From NCBI RefSeq assembly GCF_025548555.1, contig NZ_JAJLPA010000002.1:1-64000 (forward strand): 64,000 bases of DNA, written 5' to 3'. The notes under the pieces were generated by a model that did not search any database, had not been told where the DNA came from, and saw nothing but the letters and a program-made list of their open reading frames with translations. Shown one piece after another: positions 45,902 through 54,114 of this stretch. This DNA is from Sphingomonas sp. A2-49 (GTDB lineage: Bacteria > Pseudomonadota > Alphaproteobacteria > Sphingomonadales > Sphingomonadaceae). Made by a program: the position numbers and the translations under genes. Numbering within the stretch: position 1 is the first letter of the stretch; each line of letters begins with the position of its first letter.

Positions 45902-46780
45902 CTAACGGTCCTTGCTGGGCTCGACCGTAGTCGCACGTTCGCTGCTGTAAGCCGGGCCACTGTCACCTATGCTCGGCCGTTCGCCTGCCTCGATGCGGGT
46001 TGCTAGATCGCTGTGAAGCGAGCCGAGCTCGGGTGGAAAATGCACACCAGCCGCAGACCCCAGCCTGCGCTCCGTATCGTCGAAGAGATCTATTGCGCCT
46101 GCCAGTTCGGGTTCACTGTATAGCGCTGCGCTTTCCCCTGCTCGCCATAGGCCGGCAAGTTGGTGGGACCGGATCATGCAAGCCGAGGCCGTTCGATCGC
46201 CCGCAACCGTGGTGTCCGGCGGTCTTGGCGGCGCGGCCCCCCTCCCCTTGATCTCGGCCCGCGTAATTGCCACCAGGCGGTAGCGCAGGACCCGGGATTC
46301 TGAGGTATCCGTTGGTGAGGGCTGCTGCTGATGGTTCAGGAAAGAGATAAGCTCCGCGGTGGTGGTGGTCGACGCGGCGTTGCGCCAGTCCGTCAAAGCC
46401 CGTTCCTTCGATGCCAGATCCGCAGGCTGGGTTAGGATAAAGCGCTCGAGGAGCGGATCGCTGGCTACTGCGACAGGCAGGGGTGCCCGGTTACCGTTAG
46501 CGGCGGCATGGGCGAAGCCGATCGCCGCCGCAATCGTACCCAGTTGCGTTTTCATGATCTCACGATCGTCGATCGATCGCGCTAGGATCATCTCGAGGAT
46601 CGGCGTTAGATCCGTCACGGCGGCCTGGCCCGCATCGATCGTGTCGAGCCTGCTGACGATCTCTTTGTGTGTCGCCTCAATGCGCTCGCTGCTCTCGGTC
46701 AGCGCATCGAGCTGCTCCTGAACGAGCGTCAACGCGTCCAGAACGCCCGCCAGAGCAACGCTTACCTGGTCCGTACTCAT
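45902..46780 (-). CDS. Mobilisation-operon protein downstream of the relaxase
   Basis: A 292-residue soluble protein. The first 80 residues are helical and probably coiled coil (VLDALTLVQEQLDALTESSE, HKEIVSRLDTIDAGQ). The middle and end are Pro/Ala/Arg-rich without known motifs. Its start overlaps the relaxase stop (ATGA), so it is produced with it. A relaxosome or coupling role is likely from position only. Confidence 0.6.
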   Translation of the reverse strand: MSTDQVSVALAGVLDALTLVQEQLDALTESSERIEATHKEIVSRLDTIDAGQAAVTDLTPILEMILARSIDDREIMKTQLGTIAAAIGFAHAAANGNRAPLPVAVASDPLLERFILTQPADLASKERALTDWRNAASTTTTAELISFLNHQQQPSPTDTSESRVLRYRLVAITRAEIKGRGAAPPRPPDTTVAGDRTASACMIRSHQLAGLWRAGESAALYSEPELAGAIDLFDDTERRLGSAAGVHFPPELGSLHSDLATRIEAGERPSIGDSGPAYSSERATTVEPSKDR

Positions 46781-48210
46781 CGTTCTGGCCTCCCCCTATC
46801 CGGCGAACGCGCGCGGTCCAGAGTTGAGCGATCACGATCCAATATCTCGCGAAGGACCTCCTCCGGCTTGCTTGGCGTCGGTGCTGTGGCCTGCCGTTCG
46901 GCCTCGGCCATAAGCGAACGAAGGCGCTCGGATACCACTGAGGGTCGGTGTTCATGCGGAGTGTCTTCGGTCCGCTCGGGGCTCTCCCGGAGTGCTTGCT
47001 TGGCCTCCAGCTTTCCACGCATGACGCGTGAACGTTCCAGTGCTGCGGTGATCGGATCGCGCCCGGGGTCCGCAACAGCCGGGCGCGTCCGAGCATCGAC
47101 GACCGCGTCGCGCCTGCGGGACGGTGAAACGGCACGCATCGCCCGGGCGGAGTTGGGCTCGGGCGGCGGCAATGCCGCGACGAACCGTTCGAGGCTCTGT
47201 GCGACCACCTGATCGGCAAGGGAATGCGAAGCCGATAGCTCCGCGACGGATCGCATATAGGTCGCGCGAACAATGGCCTGCTGACTCGCAAGAACGGCCT
47301 CGACCGGGTCGGAAATACCCTGGTCGCGAAGGCGCCGGGCGCGCTCGGCGCGGCCCGTATCGATCTGCGGAACCTGCCCTTTGTCGCGCATCTTCCGTAC
47401 CGCGATGTGTTCATGCGCGGGGTCGATACCGCGCGCTCTGGTCGGCGTGGCGTTGGCCTGGATGCCGCGTTCGCGGAGCTTCTCGGCGAAGCGCTGCCGC
47501 CATCGAAACAGATCATCCCGGTCCGGATGGAAGCGGCGCCCATCGTAATCGCGACGTGCGATCGTGAGGTGAACGTGCGGATGGTCGCGATCGACGTGAA
47601 GGCCGGCAACCCACGACCGGTTCGCAAACTCCTCGGCTGCGAAATCCAGAGCTGCCGCTTTCAGACGCTCCGGATCGGTCCCCGACGGCATCGAAAGGAT
47701 CATCGATATGGACGTCGCACCCTTGCGTCTGGCGTCCCCGTCCATCTCGAAGTTGTGCCAATCCTTCGCGAGAATCTGCATGTCCCGTCCGTCGCGCAGC
47801 ACGACGCCCTCGCCGGTTTCAAGCCCGAGTTCCTCGTCGGGACCATGCCCCAGCCGACTGATGTAGGCGAAGTTGGCAAGGACGTGTCCGCCGCCATGCT
47901 GACGCCCCGTGATCCGCACCATAACCTCTGGAACTCGACGTGATGTGCGATCCGCAGCCATGATCGCCCGGCCGCTCATCCGGGCCTGCGGTCCTCCCCC
48001 GAAAGCATGTTTCGCCTGCGCACTGGGACGCGAAGTGGCCAAAGATGATGCGGCCTTCGGGAACATCGATGCGACGGCATGGCCGAGCATTGTGCCCCCC
48101 GTTTTCGGGCCCTTTGCGCTGCCGCCTCCAGTCCCGAGGCGGTACTTCTTCGGCGGCGCGAAGACGCCCGCCATGGAGTCCATCGTTCCGGAAGAGAAGC
48201 GGAAGCTCAC
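46777..48210 (-). CDS. Relaxase, VirD2/MOBP-like
   Basis: A 477-residue relaxase. The metal-binding motif III is HVDRDHPHVHLTIARRDYDG, where the three histidines coordinate the metal. The candidate nicking Tyr lies upstream in the YISR region (NFAYISRLG). The C-terminal 200 residues are Arg/Glu-rich and disordered, as in secreted relaxases that carry a translocation signal. It should nick the oriT predicted at 48848-48858, attach to the 5' end and be exported through VirD4/VirB. The start overlaps the mobC-like stop. Confidence 0.9.
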   Translation of the reverse strand: MSFRFSSGTMDSMAGVFAPPKKYRLGTGGGSAKGPKTGGTMLGHAVASMFPKAASSLATSRPSAQAKHAFGGGPQARMSGRAIMAADRTSRRVPEVMVRITGRQHGGGHVLANFAYISRLGHGPDEELGLETGEGVVLRDGRDMQILAKDWHNFEMDGDARRKGATSISMILSMPSGTDPERLKAAALDFAAEEFANRSWVAGLHVDRDHPHVHLTIARRDYDGRRFHPDRDDLFRWRQRFAEKLRERGIQANATPTRARGIDPAHEHIAVRKMRDKGQVPQIDTGRAERARRLRDQGISDPVEAVLASQQAIVRATYMRSVAELSASHSLADQVVAQSLERFVAALPPPEPNSARAMRAVSPSRRRDAVVDARTRPAVADPGRDPITAALERSRVMRGKLEAKQALRESPERTEDTPHEHRPSVVSERLRSLMAEAERQATAPTPSKPEEVLREILDRDRSTLDRARSPDRGRPER

Positions 48211-48788
48211 GCTACTGAACCTCGGTGAGTTTCGGTCCAGTACCCGACCTCTGCCCCGATCACGGCCGAGAGGGCCAGCCGGGTCGTAAACAGCAGCGCG
48301 TTCAGCTCTTCACATTTTTCGATAAAGGGACCGGCGATGCGGGCGATATCGAGCGAGCTTTCGGGCTGGTTCGCTGCGTTCATCGCGTGGACCGCCTGGT
48401 TGATGTTTCGGCCGATCAGAAGCACCTGCTTGCGCAATTTGACGATCTCAACCTGGGTGGCCGGAGCCAGCCTCAGCACGCCCGCCTTGTCCCAAAGCTG
48501 CCAGCGAAGCGTGCGTTTGATCCATTCGTTTCGCGTCATCTTCATCGGCGCCGCTACGGTGTCGATGCCTTCGACCTCGCTCCGGTCGAGTCGGACGGTG
48601 ACGCGAACGAGGTCGTCGGGATGCCCCCTGCCCTGAATTGGCAGCACCGGGATGTCATCGTTCTCCGGGGCCAGCACGGCGTTGGCCAGTACGCTTGCCA
48701 TCCAGCTGCTGCGGGTTTGCCCATTCGCCGCGGCAACGCGGTCGATCTCGGCGACCAATTCGTCCTTCAACCGCAGGCCTACATTCAT
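48207..48788 (-). CDS. mobC: MobC-like ribbon-helix-helix accessory protein
   Basis: A 193-residue protein from ATG 48788. A ribbon-helix-helix start (MNVGLRLKDELVAEIDRVA, then TRSSWMASVLANAVL) is followed by a second RHH-like segment (VRVTVRLDRSEVEGIDTVA) and a MobC-type helix (LIGRNINQAVHAMNAA). Such proteins bind near oriT, open it for the relaxase and repress their own operon. ATG 48833 lies inside the upstream palindrome and is less likely as the start. Confidence 0.75.
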   Translation of the reverse strand: MNVGLRLKDELVAEIDRVAAANGQTRSSWMASVLANAVLAPENDDIPVLPIQGRGHPDDLVRVTVRLDRSEVEGIDTVAAPMKMTRNEWIKRTLRWQLWDKAGVLRLAPATQVEIVKLRKQVLLIGRNINQAVHAMNAANQPESSLDIARIAGPFIEKCEELNALLFTTRLALSAVIGAEVGYWTETHRGSVA

Positions 48789-48819
48789 CCTAAAAGCCCC
48801 GTGCAGCGGCCCCCACAAG

Positions 48820-48836
48820 CCAATGTTAAACATTGG
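48820..48836. promoter_or_regulatory. Palindrome upstream of the mobilisation operon
   Basis: CCAATGTT and AACATTGG form a perfect palindrome around a central A (48820-48836). It lies 32 bases from the mobC start and 19 bases 5' of the predicted nic site. It is a good candidate for the RHH protein operator and/or the relaxosome inverted repeat found 5' of nic in MOBP systems. Confidence 0.6.
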
Positions 48837-48840
48837 TGCC

Positions 48841-48920
48841 GTGAGGCATATCCTGCCATCCCTAGTAATTGCCTATCCTCATGAAACAACGACCTCTTTG
48901 GAGCTAAATCACTCCAAACG
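48841..48920 (+). other. oriT: Predicted origin of transfer (oriT) with nic site
   Basis: CATATCCTGCCA at 48847-48858 matches the MOBP nic core YATCCTG|Y of RP4-type origins and the ATATCCTG|TCA of T-DNA borders. The nick is predicted between G48855 and C48856 on the + strand. A second partial match, TATCCTCA, follows at 48874-48881. An inverted repeat TTTGGAG (48897-48903) / CTCCAAA (48912-48918) with an eight-base loop lies 3' of it. The region is non-coding and sits directly upstream of mobC and the relaxase. By the RP4 rule, the DNA to the right of 48856 enters the recipient first. Confidence 0.7.
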
Positions 48921-49077
48921 CGGAGGTGAAAAGTGATTGACTGTGCGCTTGCGACAAGTAGCTTTCGGCCTCGTGGTCCCGGCGCAAGGCGTTTGCATCA
49001 TTAGGCACGGCTACCTGCTATCTCCTTGATTGCCCGCAAACTCCTAAGTTGTTCTCTATTGGAACCGGATTCGAAGA

Positions 49078-49338
49078 ATGGCCCGAACAAGAAACGCCGT
49101 CGATCTCGCAACTATCGAGGCTCGGCGGGAAGCTCTAAAAGCGGAACTTGCTCATCTGGACGAACAGGCAAAGGCGGCGGAGCAGACGGCTCGAGACGCT
49201 GGTCGTCCGGTTCTTACCGCAGCGCTCGAGCGGGTTAAAATTGCAGCGATCGACAAAGCGGATGCCCGGGCAATCGCGACGGCTATCTCGAAACACGGCG
49301 GCAAAGCGGTGGCAGGCCAGCTTGCGTCGCTACGCTAG
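49078..49338 (+). CDS. Small coiled-coil protein divergent from the mobilisation operon
   Basis: An 86-residue helical protein (ATIEARREALKAELAHLDEQ, AALERVKIAAIDKADARA). It starts 290 bases from mobC on the opposite strand, across oriT. GGATTCGAAG precedes the ATG. No family is recognised; an auxiliary mobilisation role is possible from position. Confidence 0.55.
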   Translation: MARTRNAVDLATIEARREALKAELAHLDEQAKAAEQTARDAGRPVLTAALERVKIAAIDKADARAIATAISKHGGKAVAGQLASLR

Positions 49339-49408
49339 ACTTCCCGATCCACCCTCCGGACGAGAAGCCGGCGTTGGCTTGGCATCCAGATTAGGGCAGC
49401 CTCATCGG

Positions 49409-49807
49409 ATGCCTCAACGCTTGAACCTGACCACTCTCCTTGTCGACGAATATGACACCGCGCTCTCCTTCTTCGTCGAGAAGCTTGGCTTCGAAGTGCG
49501 TGAAGATACCGCGCTGACTGATGACAAGCGGTGGGTGGTGGTCGCGTCGCATGGTGCGGCGAACGGACTGTTACTAGCGCGAGCTGTTGGCGACCGGCAA
49601 CGTGAGACGATCGGCTATCAAAGCGGCGGTCGCGTGTTCCTGTTTCTCGAAACAGACGACTTTGCCCGTGACCACCTCGCTAACACGCAGCGGGGCATCC
49701 GTTTTGTCGAAGCGCCTCGACATGAACCATATGGCACGGTGGCGGTCTTCGAAGACCTCTACGGAAACCGATGGGATTTGATCGAACTGAGCGTGGGCAA
49801 GGGATGA
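49409..49807 (+). CDS. VOC-family (glyoxalase-like) protein
   Basis: A 132-residue VOC protein with the two beta-alpha-beta-beta-beta units: LTTLLVDEYDTALSFFVEKL, RWVVVASHGAA, then GRVFLFLETDDFARDH and YGTVAVFEDLYGNRWDLIEL. The conserved Glu at the end of the last strand is a metal ligand. Substrate unknown; relatives include fosfomycin-type resistance enzymes and dioxygenases, but nothing here specifies one. Confidence 0.82.
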   Translation: MPQRLNLTTLLVDEYDTALSFFVEKLGFEVREDTALTDDKRWVVVASHGAANGLLLARAVGDRQRETIGYQSGGRVFLFLETDDFARDHLANTQRGIRFVEAPRHEPYGTVAVFEDLYGNRWDLIELSVGKG

Positions 49808-50231
49808 CCTTCGATCCGCCATTCTATGCGGTAACGGGATTGGGTGGGATCGAACGTAACGATGCCCCAATCTTGGTAGCCACGGGCTGTCCGGGCGTTC
49901 CTTTGACGGGGGCTCAAGGCCGGCGCTCGCTTCAGCGCGGCCGAGCAGGATATCCGAAAGCAGATTGACGGCGCCAAATCAGGCTGTCCCCTCCCCTGCC
50001 GGCCGACCGCAGATTGCGTCGTGTCGGTGGCCGGCAATCGCCCGTGCGCCGCTGCACGCTGGCGCCGTTCGTATGGTGTTTCGGGCGCCGTCTCGGTCCT
50101 GCCAAGCGGGGTATCACGCCCTATCCATTCGATCGTGGGGCCGCCTTTAACGAGGTTCTGCGGCGCGCGGGCGGTCAACCAGGATTGGGTTGCGTCGCAG
50201 CGCTAACGGCCATGCAAGGCCCCTGCCCTAC
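49808..50231. other. Gene-free stretch
   Basis: About 420 bases between the VOC gene and the partition genes. Short frames cross it; one on the + strand has a coding-like piece (GITPYPFDRGAAFNEVL), which may be a decayed remnant. No gene with a plausible start is supported. Confidence 0.35.
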
Positions 50232-50597
50232 CTATTGACTAGCGCCATCGATCTCGCGTTCGTAAAGCAAAAGCGCCGCATCAGCGACGACGTCGGCGAG
50301 CACGCGTTTGCGTGCCGGGTCGGCGTCACGAAGAGCATAGAGTCGCGCAGCGGTCTCGGGATCTACCCTCACGTTGATCGCGATATTGCGATTGCCGGTT
50401 ACGCGTGGCGGCCGTTGAAATGTCCCGGCTTGGGGACGCTCTTGAGGCACGGGCGCCGCTACAGGCGGGGCAGCTACAGCTGGGACAGCCGGACGCGACG
50501 GAAAGCCGGCCCCGTCGCTGATCTCGCGTAGCTTGGCTGGATCCTTGTTCGGGGGCGTATCATCGAACTCCGAGAGATCGAGCCGGGACCGGGTCAT
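50232..50597 (-). CDS. Partition/stability accessory protein downstream of parA
   Basis: A 121-residue protein. The N-terminal half is Pro/Ala-rich and disordered. The C-terminal half is RHH-like (NIAINVRVDPETAARLYALRD, RKRVLADVVADAALLLYE). The start overlaps the parA stop (ATGA). It probably serves as the DNA-binding ParB-type partner, or as the VirC2-like partner of a VirC1-type ATPase. Confidence 0.65.
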   Translation of the reverse strand: MTRSRLDLSEFDDTPPNKDPAKLREISDGAGFPSRPAVPAVAAPPVAAPVPQERPQAGTFQRPPRVTGNRNIAINVRVDPETAARLYALRDADPARKRVLADVVADAALLLYEREIDGASQ

Positions 50598-51280
50598 GCT
50601 GCCTCCTTCACGCTACGCGCCTTACGCAGCCTTGCGATCACCGCTGCCGCATAGGCCTCGGCGTTCTCGAGCGCTGCCTTCATGTTACCGACGCCTTTGT
50701 CGTTGATGGTGCGAAGCGTTCCACCAGCGGCGAACATCGCGCGATAGGCCTCGCGATTGTAGATCATGACCGGAAGGACTGGAATTTCAGCATCGTTGAA
50801 CTGCTCCGCGATGTCCTTCTGATTGTTCGAGCGCAGTGCCGGCGGGATTTGGCTGAACAGGATCGCATAATCGATCTCTGTTCTGGTACCGCGCGCCGTC
50901 TGCTTGACGAGCTTGATAGCGCGGGCAGCCTGGGTGGCATCCAGATGCGACCCCTTGCAAGGAATGATCACCAGATCGCTTTGCGCGATTGCGAACGTGA
51001 CGGTCGCGGTCGCCGCGCCTTCGAGGTCAACGAGTGTGAAGCGCGCCTCCGACGCGCCCCTCTCAATTTCATCGATGATCGCGTTTTCGTCGCGGCACCC
51101 CACGACAGTTATCGCATCCGGTCGTCCCGGTAACTGGCCCCAGTCGACCAGCGGAAGGTTCGGGTCAGCATCGATCAGGCGTACGGTACCCCCCGCCTCC
51201 GCCAACTCTCCGGCGAGCAACAATGTCGCGGTGGTCTTGCCCACCCCGCCTTTCGGTGACACGAAGCTGATGACTGGCAT
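50594..51280 (-). CDS. ParA/VirC1-like ATPase
   Basis: A 228-residue MinD/ParA-type ATPase from ATG 51280. The deviant Walker A is SPKGGVGKTTATLLLAGELA, then RLIDADPNLPLVDW and LVDLEGAATATVTFA. The overall form (DLVIIPCKGSHLDATQAARA, VLPVMIYNREAYRAMFAAGG) is closer to VirC1-type ParA proteins than to large plasmid ParA. VirC1 recruits the relaxosome to the T4SS pole, so a transfer role is as likely as segregation. A second in-frame start at 51349 overlaps the repeat region and is less likely. Confidence 0.85.
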   Translation of the reverse strand: MPVISFVSPKGGVGKTTATLLLAGELAEAGGTVRLIDADPNLPLVDWGQLPGRPDAITVVGCRDENAIIDEIERGASEARFTLVDLEGAATATVTFAIAQSDLVIIPCKGSHLDATQAARAIKLVKQTARGTRTEIDYAILFSQIPPALRSNNQKDIAEQFNDAEIPVLPVMIYNREAYRAMFAAGGTLRTINDKGVGNMKAALENAEAYAAAVIARLRKARSVKEAA

Positions 51281-51305
51281 GCTGCTCTCCCGTTGCGGCC
51301 AGGTT

Positions 51306-51719
51306 GCTACCATGTAGCAGCCAGCGTTCATGAAGCTGCTATATCGCAACCTAGCAGCTAGCGTCTAGCGACTTTGACGCAATCTGACAGCGAGCAGCTT
51401 GCGGTATAATTGCGATTTGATCGCAACTAGGCAGCCAGTTGGTAGCGAGTTTATCGCGAGCTGATTGCAGCTTGGATGCGACCATGTTGCGACTGGAAGG
51501 CGACGTGCTGGCGATCTGGTTGGTAGCGTGTTGCTGCTTGCTACCAACCAGCGATGCTCGCCCTTGCGATACCGTCGAGACGCGGTTGTAAACGCGCGAG
51601 AGGCAAGGCTACCAACCGTGTATGAACATGCCAGATCGTAGCTATCGGGTTGCTACCCGAACGCAATCCGCGATCAGGTCGCTACAATGTCGCTAGCTCG
51701 TTGCTACCAAGCAGCTACC
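51306..51719. repeat. Iterated GCTACC/GGTAGC region upstream of parA
   Basis: The hexamer GCTACC or its complement occurs eight times (starting at 51306, 51441, 51522, 51540, 51609, 51652, 51703 and 51714), often as TTGCTACC or GCTACCAA. It includes a perfect inverted repeat, CTGGTTGGTAGC (51516-51527) and GCTACCAACCAG (51540-51551). The region is non-coding, about 400 bases long and next to the ParA gene. It is a likely partition centromere or operator array, or an origin-like iteron region. Confidence 0.65.
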
Positions 51720-51983
51720 AGACGAAGGAACAAATTCCCTCAGTTCGCGTGTCGCCAAATCAATTGATGAAACCGCAGTGCAAAGCCACAAATCGACAAA
51801 AGATTGAGACGCCGAACGCGACAAACGCGATCGGCGTTCACCAAAGCGCAAAATGGCGAAATCGATCGTGAAGTACCCACGGCCCGATCTCGTTCGACAC
51901 GACCTGCACCACACCGGATACAACGACGCTCAAGAAGAAGACCCAATCTTCTAATCGGGCGGCCGAGGCCGCCCGGACGATGC
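51720..51983. other. Gene-free stretch after the repeat array
   Basis: Lower-GC sequence than its surroundings, with short overlapping frames on both strands and no supported gene. Confidence 0.35.
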
Positions 51984-52130
51984 TCATTCCTCCCAGAGCG
52001 GCTTGAGCTTGCGAGTTCGCTTTACTGCGGGGAGGGGTGCCCGCTCGGGCATCCCGTGTGCTGCGATCTCCGCTTGGATGCTTGCAAGTTCAGCGAGCCA
52101 TGCCTGGGTGCGTGCGGTTTGCACGTGCAT
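51984..52130 (-). CDS. Small protein of 48 residues with strong ribosome site
   Basis: GACGGAGGTTCAC directly precedes ATG 52130, an excellent ribosome site. The protein is short (AWLAELASIQAEIAAHGMPE, ending KLKPLWEE) with a helical first half and a basic end. I recognise no family. It belongs to the - strand series of leading-region genes. Confidence 0.5.
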   Translation of the reverse strand: MHVQTARTQAWLAELASIQAEIAAHGMPERAPLPAVKRTRKLKPLWEE

Positions 52131-52411
52131 GTGAACCTCCGTCTGTTCGTTGAGACGGATGCCGGCTGACGATCGGGTGGGGTCAGGGTCACAGGACCGC
52201 GCAGCGGCCGCGCAAGCGGGGCGTGGGGGTGCCGATTTTGTCGTGGTCGAAGCGCAGCGAACGCCGCGTCAAAATTGGGGGAACCGCGCATCCTTGACGC
52301 TGGCTCCGCCCGGTCGTCACGATGGACAGAGTCGACGACAGAGCCTTTCGACGTTGGCAGGGCAGGGGAGGCGCCGACCCTAGCGACGGTCTTGCCTCCC
52401 ACGCGCGCCAA
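52131..52411. other. Gene-free stretch
   Basis: GC-rich spacer in which no frame has a convincing start or coding-like translation. Confidence 0.35.
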
Positions 52412-52626
52412 TCACCCTTCCCGTACAACCGTCGTTGCCCAAATCGCGACCGTCAGCTGGTCGCTATCGAACTCCGCGGCGAGGTCACGGGCATTGAGGC
52501 ACTCGATCTCATCGGGAAGAATGCCGCTTCATGACGGACGTTTCCCCGAGCGAGGGCGACCTCGTGTTCACGCCGCGCGCGCTCGGCCGCGTTGATCGAC
52601 GAGCGTGGAGGGGGGGGTCTCGACAT
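52412..52626 (-). pseudogene. VbhA-like antitoxin gene with a frameshift
   Basis: From ATG 52626 the frame reads INAAERARREHEVALARGNVRHE, here given as INAAERARREH and VALARGNVRHE. It then loses sense; shifting frame at GAAGCGGC (about 52529) restores ILPDEIECLNARDLAAEF and ends at the TGA at 52412. The combined product resembles VbhA-type antitoxins, short proteins that inhibit Fic toxins. No Fic toxin is adjacent. Either a true frameshift mutation or a sequencing error would explain it. Confidence 0.4.
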
Positions 52627-52688
52627 TCATGATCCGAGCCTTTCGGCAGAAATGGGAAGCCCCGGCGCCACTACGCCGGGGCGACGCG

Positions 52689-53081
52689 TCAGCGTTCGTC
52701 GACGCGCATGATCGTTAGGACGCGCGTGGTTTTAAAGGGATCTGCCGGATCATCCGAGCCCGCGCTCAGGTCGTGATTGTAATAGTCGATCTTCCAGTAG
52801 CAGTCGGTGCCTTCAAACCGAAACCGGCCCAGGTCGTGCTCGCCGTACGGATCGATCGCGTCGTCAAAGGCATCGAAGTCGCGAACCGCGCGGAGCAGCT
52901 CCGCCCGCTTGCGGAAGTTCCGGAAGAGGCTGATGTCGCCGATCAGGTCTGCGATCCCGCTGGTCATCACGACACGGTTGTTGCCCGGGGCGGTGAGATG
53001 CTCGCGCAGCCAGTCGTTGAGGCGGGCGATCTCCGCTACGCCACCCTTGGCGTGGTTCGATTGAGGCGTTTGCTCGGCCAT
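52689..53081 (-). CDS. DUF3768 protein
   Basis: A 130-residue protein. The DUF3768 pattern is clear: IARLNDWLREHL, RVVMTSGIADL, GEHDLGRFRFEG, YWKIDYYNHDL and the end TTRVLTIMRVDE. The family is abundant on alphaproteobacterial plasmids and ICEs and has no known function. Its leader has a start-proximal hairpin and shares sequence with the leader of the 54-residue gene at 54014. Confidence 0.8.
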   Translation of the reverse strand: MAEQTPQSNHAKGGVAEIARLNDWLREHLTAPGNNRVVMTSGIADLIGDISLFRNFRKRAELLRAVRDFDAFDDAIDPYGEHDLGRFRFEGTDCYWKIDYYNHDLSAGSDDPADPFKTTRVLTIMRVDER

Positions 53082-53100
53082 GATGGTCTCCTGCCATTGA

Positions 53101-53137
53101 CCCCGACGATCGGGGCCTTTCGACAGGCGACAGGACG
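53101..53137 (-). promoter_or_regulatory. Leader hairpin plus conserved box, copy 1
   Basis: CCCCGA (53101-53106) and TCGGGG (53110-53115) form a hairpin 20 bases upstream of the DUF3768 start. Just upstream (in the gene's direction) is CGACAGGCG, then ACAGGACGG (53121-53137 on the + strand). The same box and a hairpin of different sequence occur upstream of the gene at 54014. Confidence 0.45.
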
Positions 53138-53328
53138 GCCGGGGCATAGGTCGCTCGCGCACCCATAGGGTCGAAACGGAGTGGAGAAGCCCGCTGGCGG
53201 GCTTGCGCGGGGGAGCGCCCCGGCCAGGACGTACGAGCCCGAAATGCCGCGCGGATCGTCGACACGGGGAGACTTCACGTCGAGGCTGATGCTGGACGAC
53301 CACGCCGATCGCGGCGTATCGTGGAATC

Positions 53329-53655
53329 ATGAAAACGGCTGCCAACATCGTTGCCCTGTGGCCCCGCTGGATGGACAGCGCTGGCGATATGCTCCGGATG
53401 AAGGCGTTGGTCCGGACTCGCTGCTGCAAATGCGGGACTCTGATGCGCGCCGAGCTGGAAGACATCGTGGCACGCCACGGCTCCGATTATTCGTTGGTCG
53501 ACAAGCTGGAGCGCTGCCGAATGGTCGAGTGCGAAGGGTCTACCTTCTATCTGGCGTCGCGAACCTATGGCCGCGAATGGGTGACGCTCCTGCGCGACCC
53601 GCGGCTGATGAAGGTGTTCGAGGAACTGACGCCTGTCCGGACGGCGTGGAGCTGA
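53329..53655 (+). CDS. Hypothetical zinc-knuckle protein
   Basis: A 108-residue protein with a CCKC pair near residue 33 and further cysteines in LERCRMVECEGS, which may bind zinc. LVRTRCCKCGTLMRAELED and FYLASRTYGREWVTLLRDP look like real protein. It is one of the few leading-region genes on the + strand. Function unknown. Confidence 0.55.
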   Translation: MKTAANIVALWPRWMDSAGDMLRMKALVRTRCCKCGTLMRAELEDIVARHGSDYSLVDKLERCRMVECEGSTFYLASRTYGREWVTLLRDPRLMKVFEELTPVRTAWS

Positions 53656-53849
53656 TCGCCAGCCTCCGGAAGAGATACCGTCTGAATTTGGATCCCGCAC
53701 CCAAGCGGTGGATAGAAAGATGTAGAAGCCCTTCGTCTCGCGGCGCTGCCGTGCTTGCGCAGCAGGGCCGGGGCGGGCTCGATGCCCACTCCGGCGCCTT
53801 CACGGTTGACGAGCGGAGAGGGGAGGGGGGCCGAAGCCCCCCGGGAGGC
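53656..53849. other. Short gene-free stretch
   Basis: Between two convergent genes; no gene or clear terminator seen. Confidence 0.35.
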
Positions 53850-54014
53850 TCAGGCGTAAGGGTCGTACTCGTTGACGATCGTGAGCGAGCTGTCGTGATC
53901 TTCGGCGGTGATGACGGAATATTGGGTGCCGACGGCGATGACCATGGTTGCCACCATCAAGGTTCTTGCGAGGCCCATGGCGTTTTTGCGGGCGATCCAG
54001 ATATCGTTGAACAT
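53850..54014 (-). CDS. Small membrane or exported protein
   Basis: A 54-residue protein. CACAGGAGCCTCGGAC before ATG 54014 is a good ribosome site. One hydrophobic segment (LARTLMVATMVIAVGTQY) is followed by an acidic end (ITAEDHDSSLTIVNEYDP). Unknown function. Its leader shares a box and a hairpin with the DUF3768 gene. Confidence 0.5.
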   Translation of the reverse strand: MFNDIWIARKNAMGLARTLMVATMVIAVGTQYSVITAEDHDSSLTIVNEYDPYA

Positions 54015-54036
54015 GTCCGAGGCTCCTGTGAAGCCG

Positions 54037-54075
54037 GCGGGGTTCATCCCCGCTCGACAGGCGCCCGACAGGACG
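54037..54075 (-). promoter_or_regulatory. Leader hairpin plus conserved box, copy 2
   Basis: GCGGGG (54037-54042) and CCCCGC (54048-54053) form a hairpin 23 bases upstream of the small gene's start, followed by CGACAGGCG (54055-54063) and ACAGGACGG. The stem sequence differs from copy 1 while pairing is kept. Confidence 0.45.
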
Positions 54076-54092
54076 GGGAAGGGCCGCGATCA

Positions 54093-54114
54093 CTTTTTTC
54101 GCATGCGAAAAAAG
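54093..54114. terminator. A/T-armed perfect palindrome
   Basis: CTTTTTTCGCA followed by TGCGAAAAAAG is a perfect 22-bp palindrome. It could act as a bidirectional terminator, or be an extragenic palindrome or protein-binding site. No gene with clear coding signs abuts it on the right. Confidence 0.4.

Noticed and set aside
51306..51719. CRISPR array
   Set aside because: The repeats are six to eight bases, irregularly spaced and in both orientations, and no cas genes are present.
54093..54114. Confident intrinsic terminator
   Set aside because: The palindrome has T and A runs in the stem rather than a GC stem followed by T. It is kept only as a low-confidence terminator.
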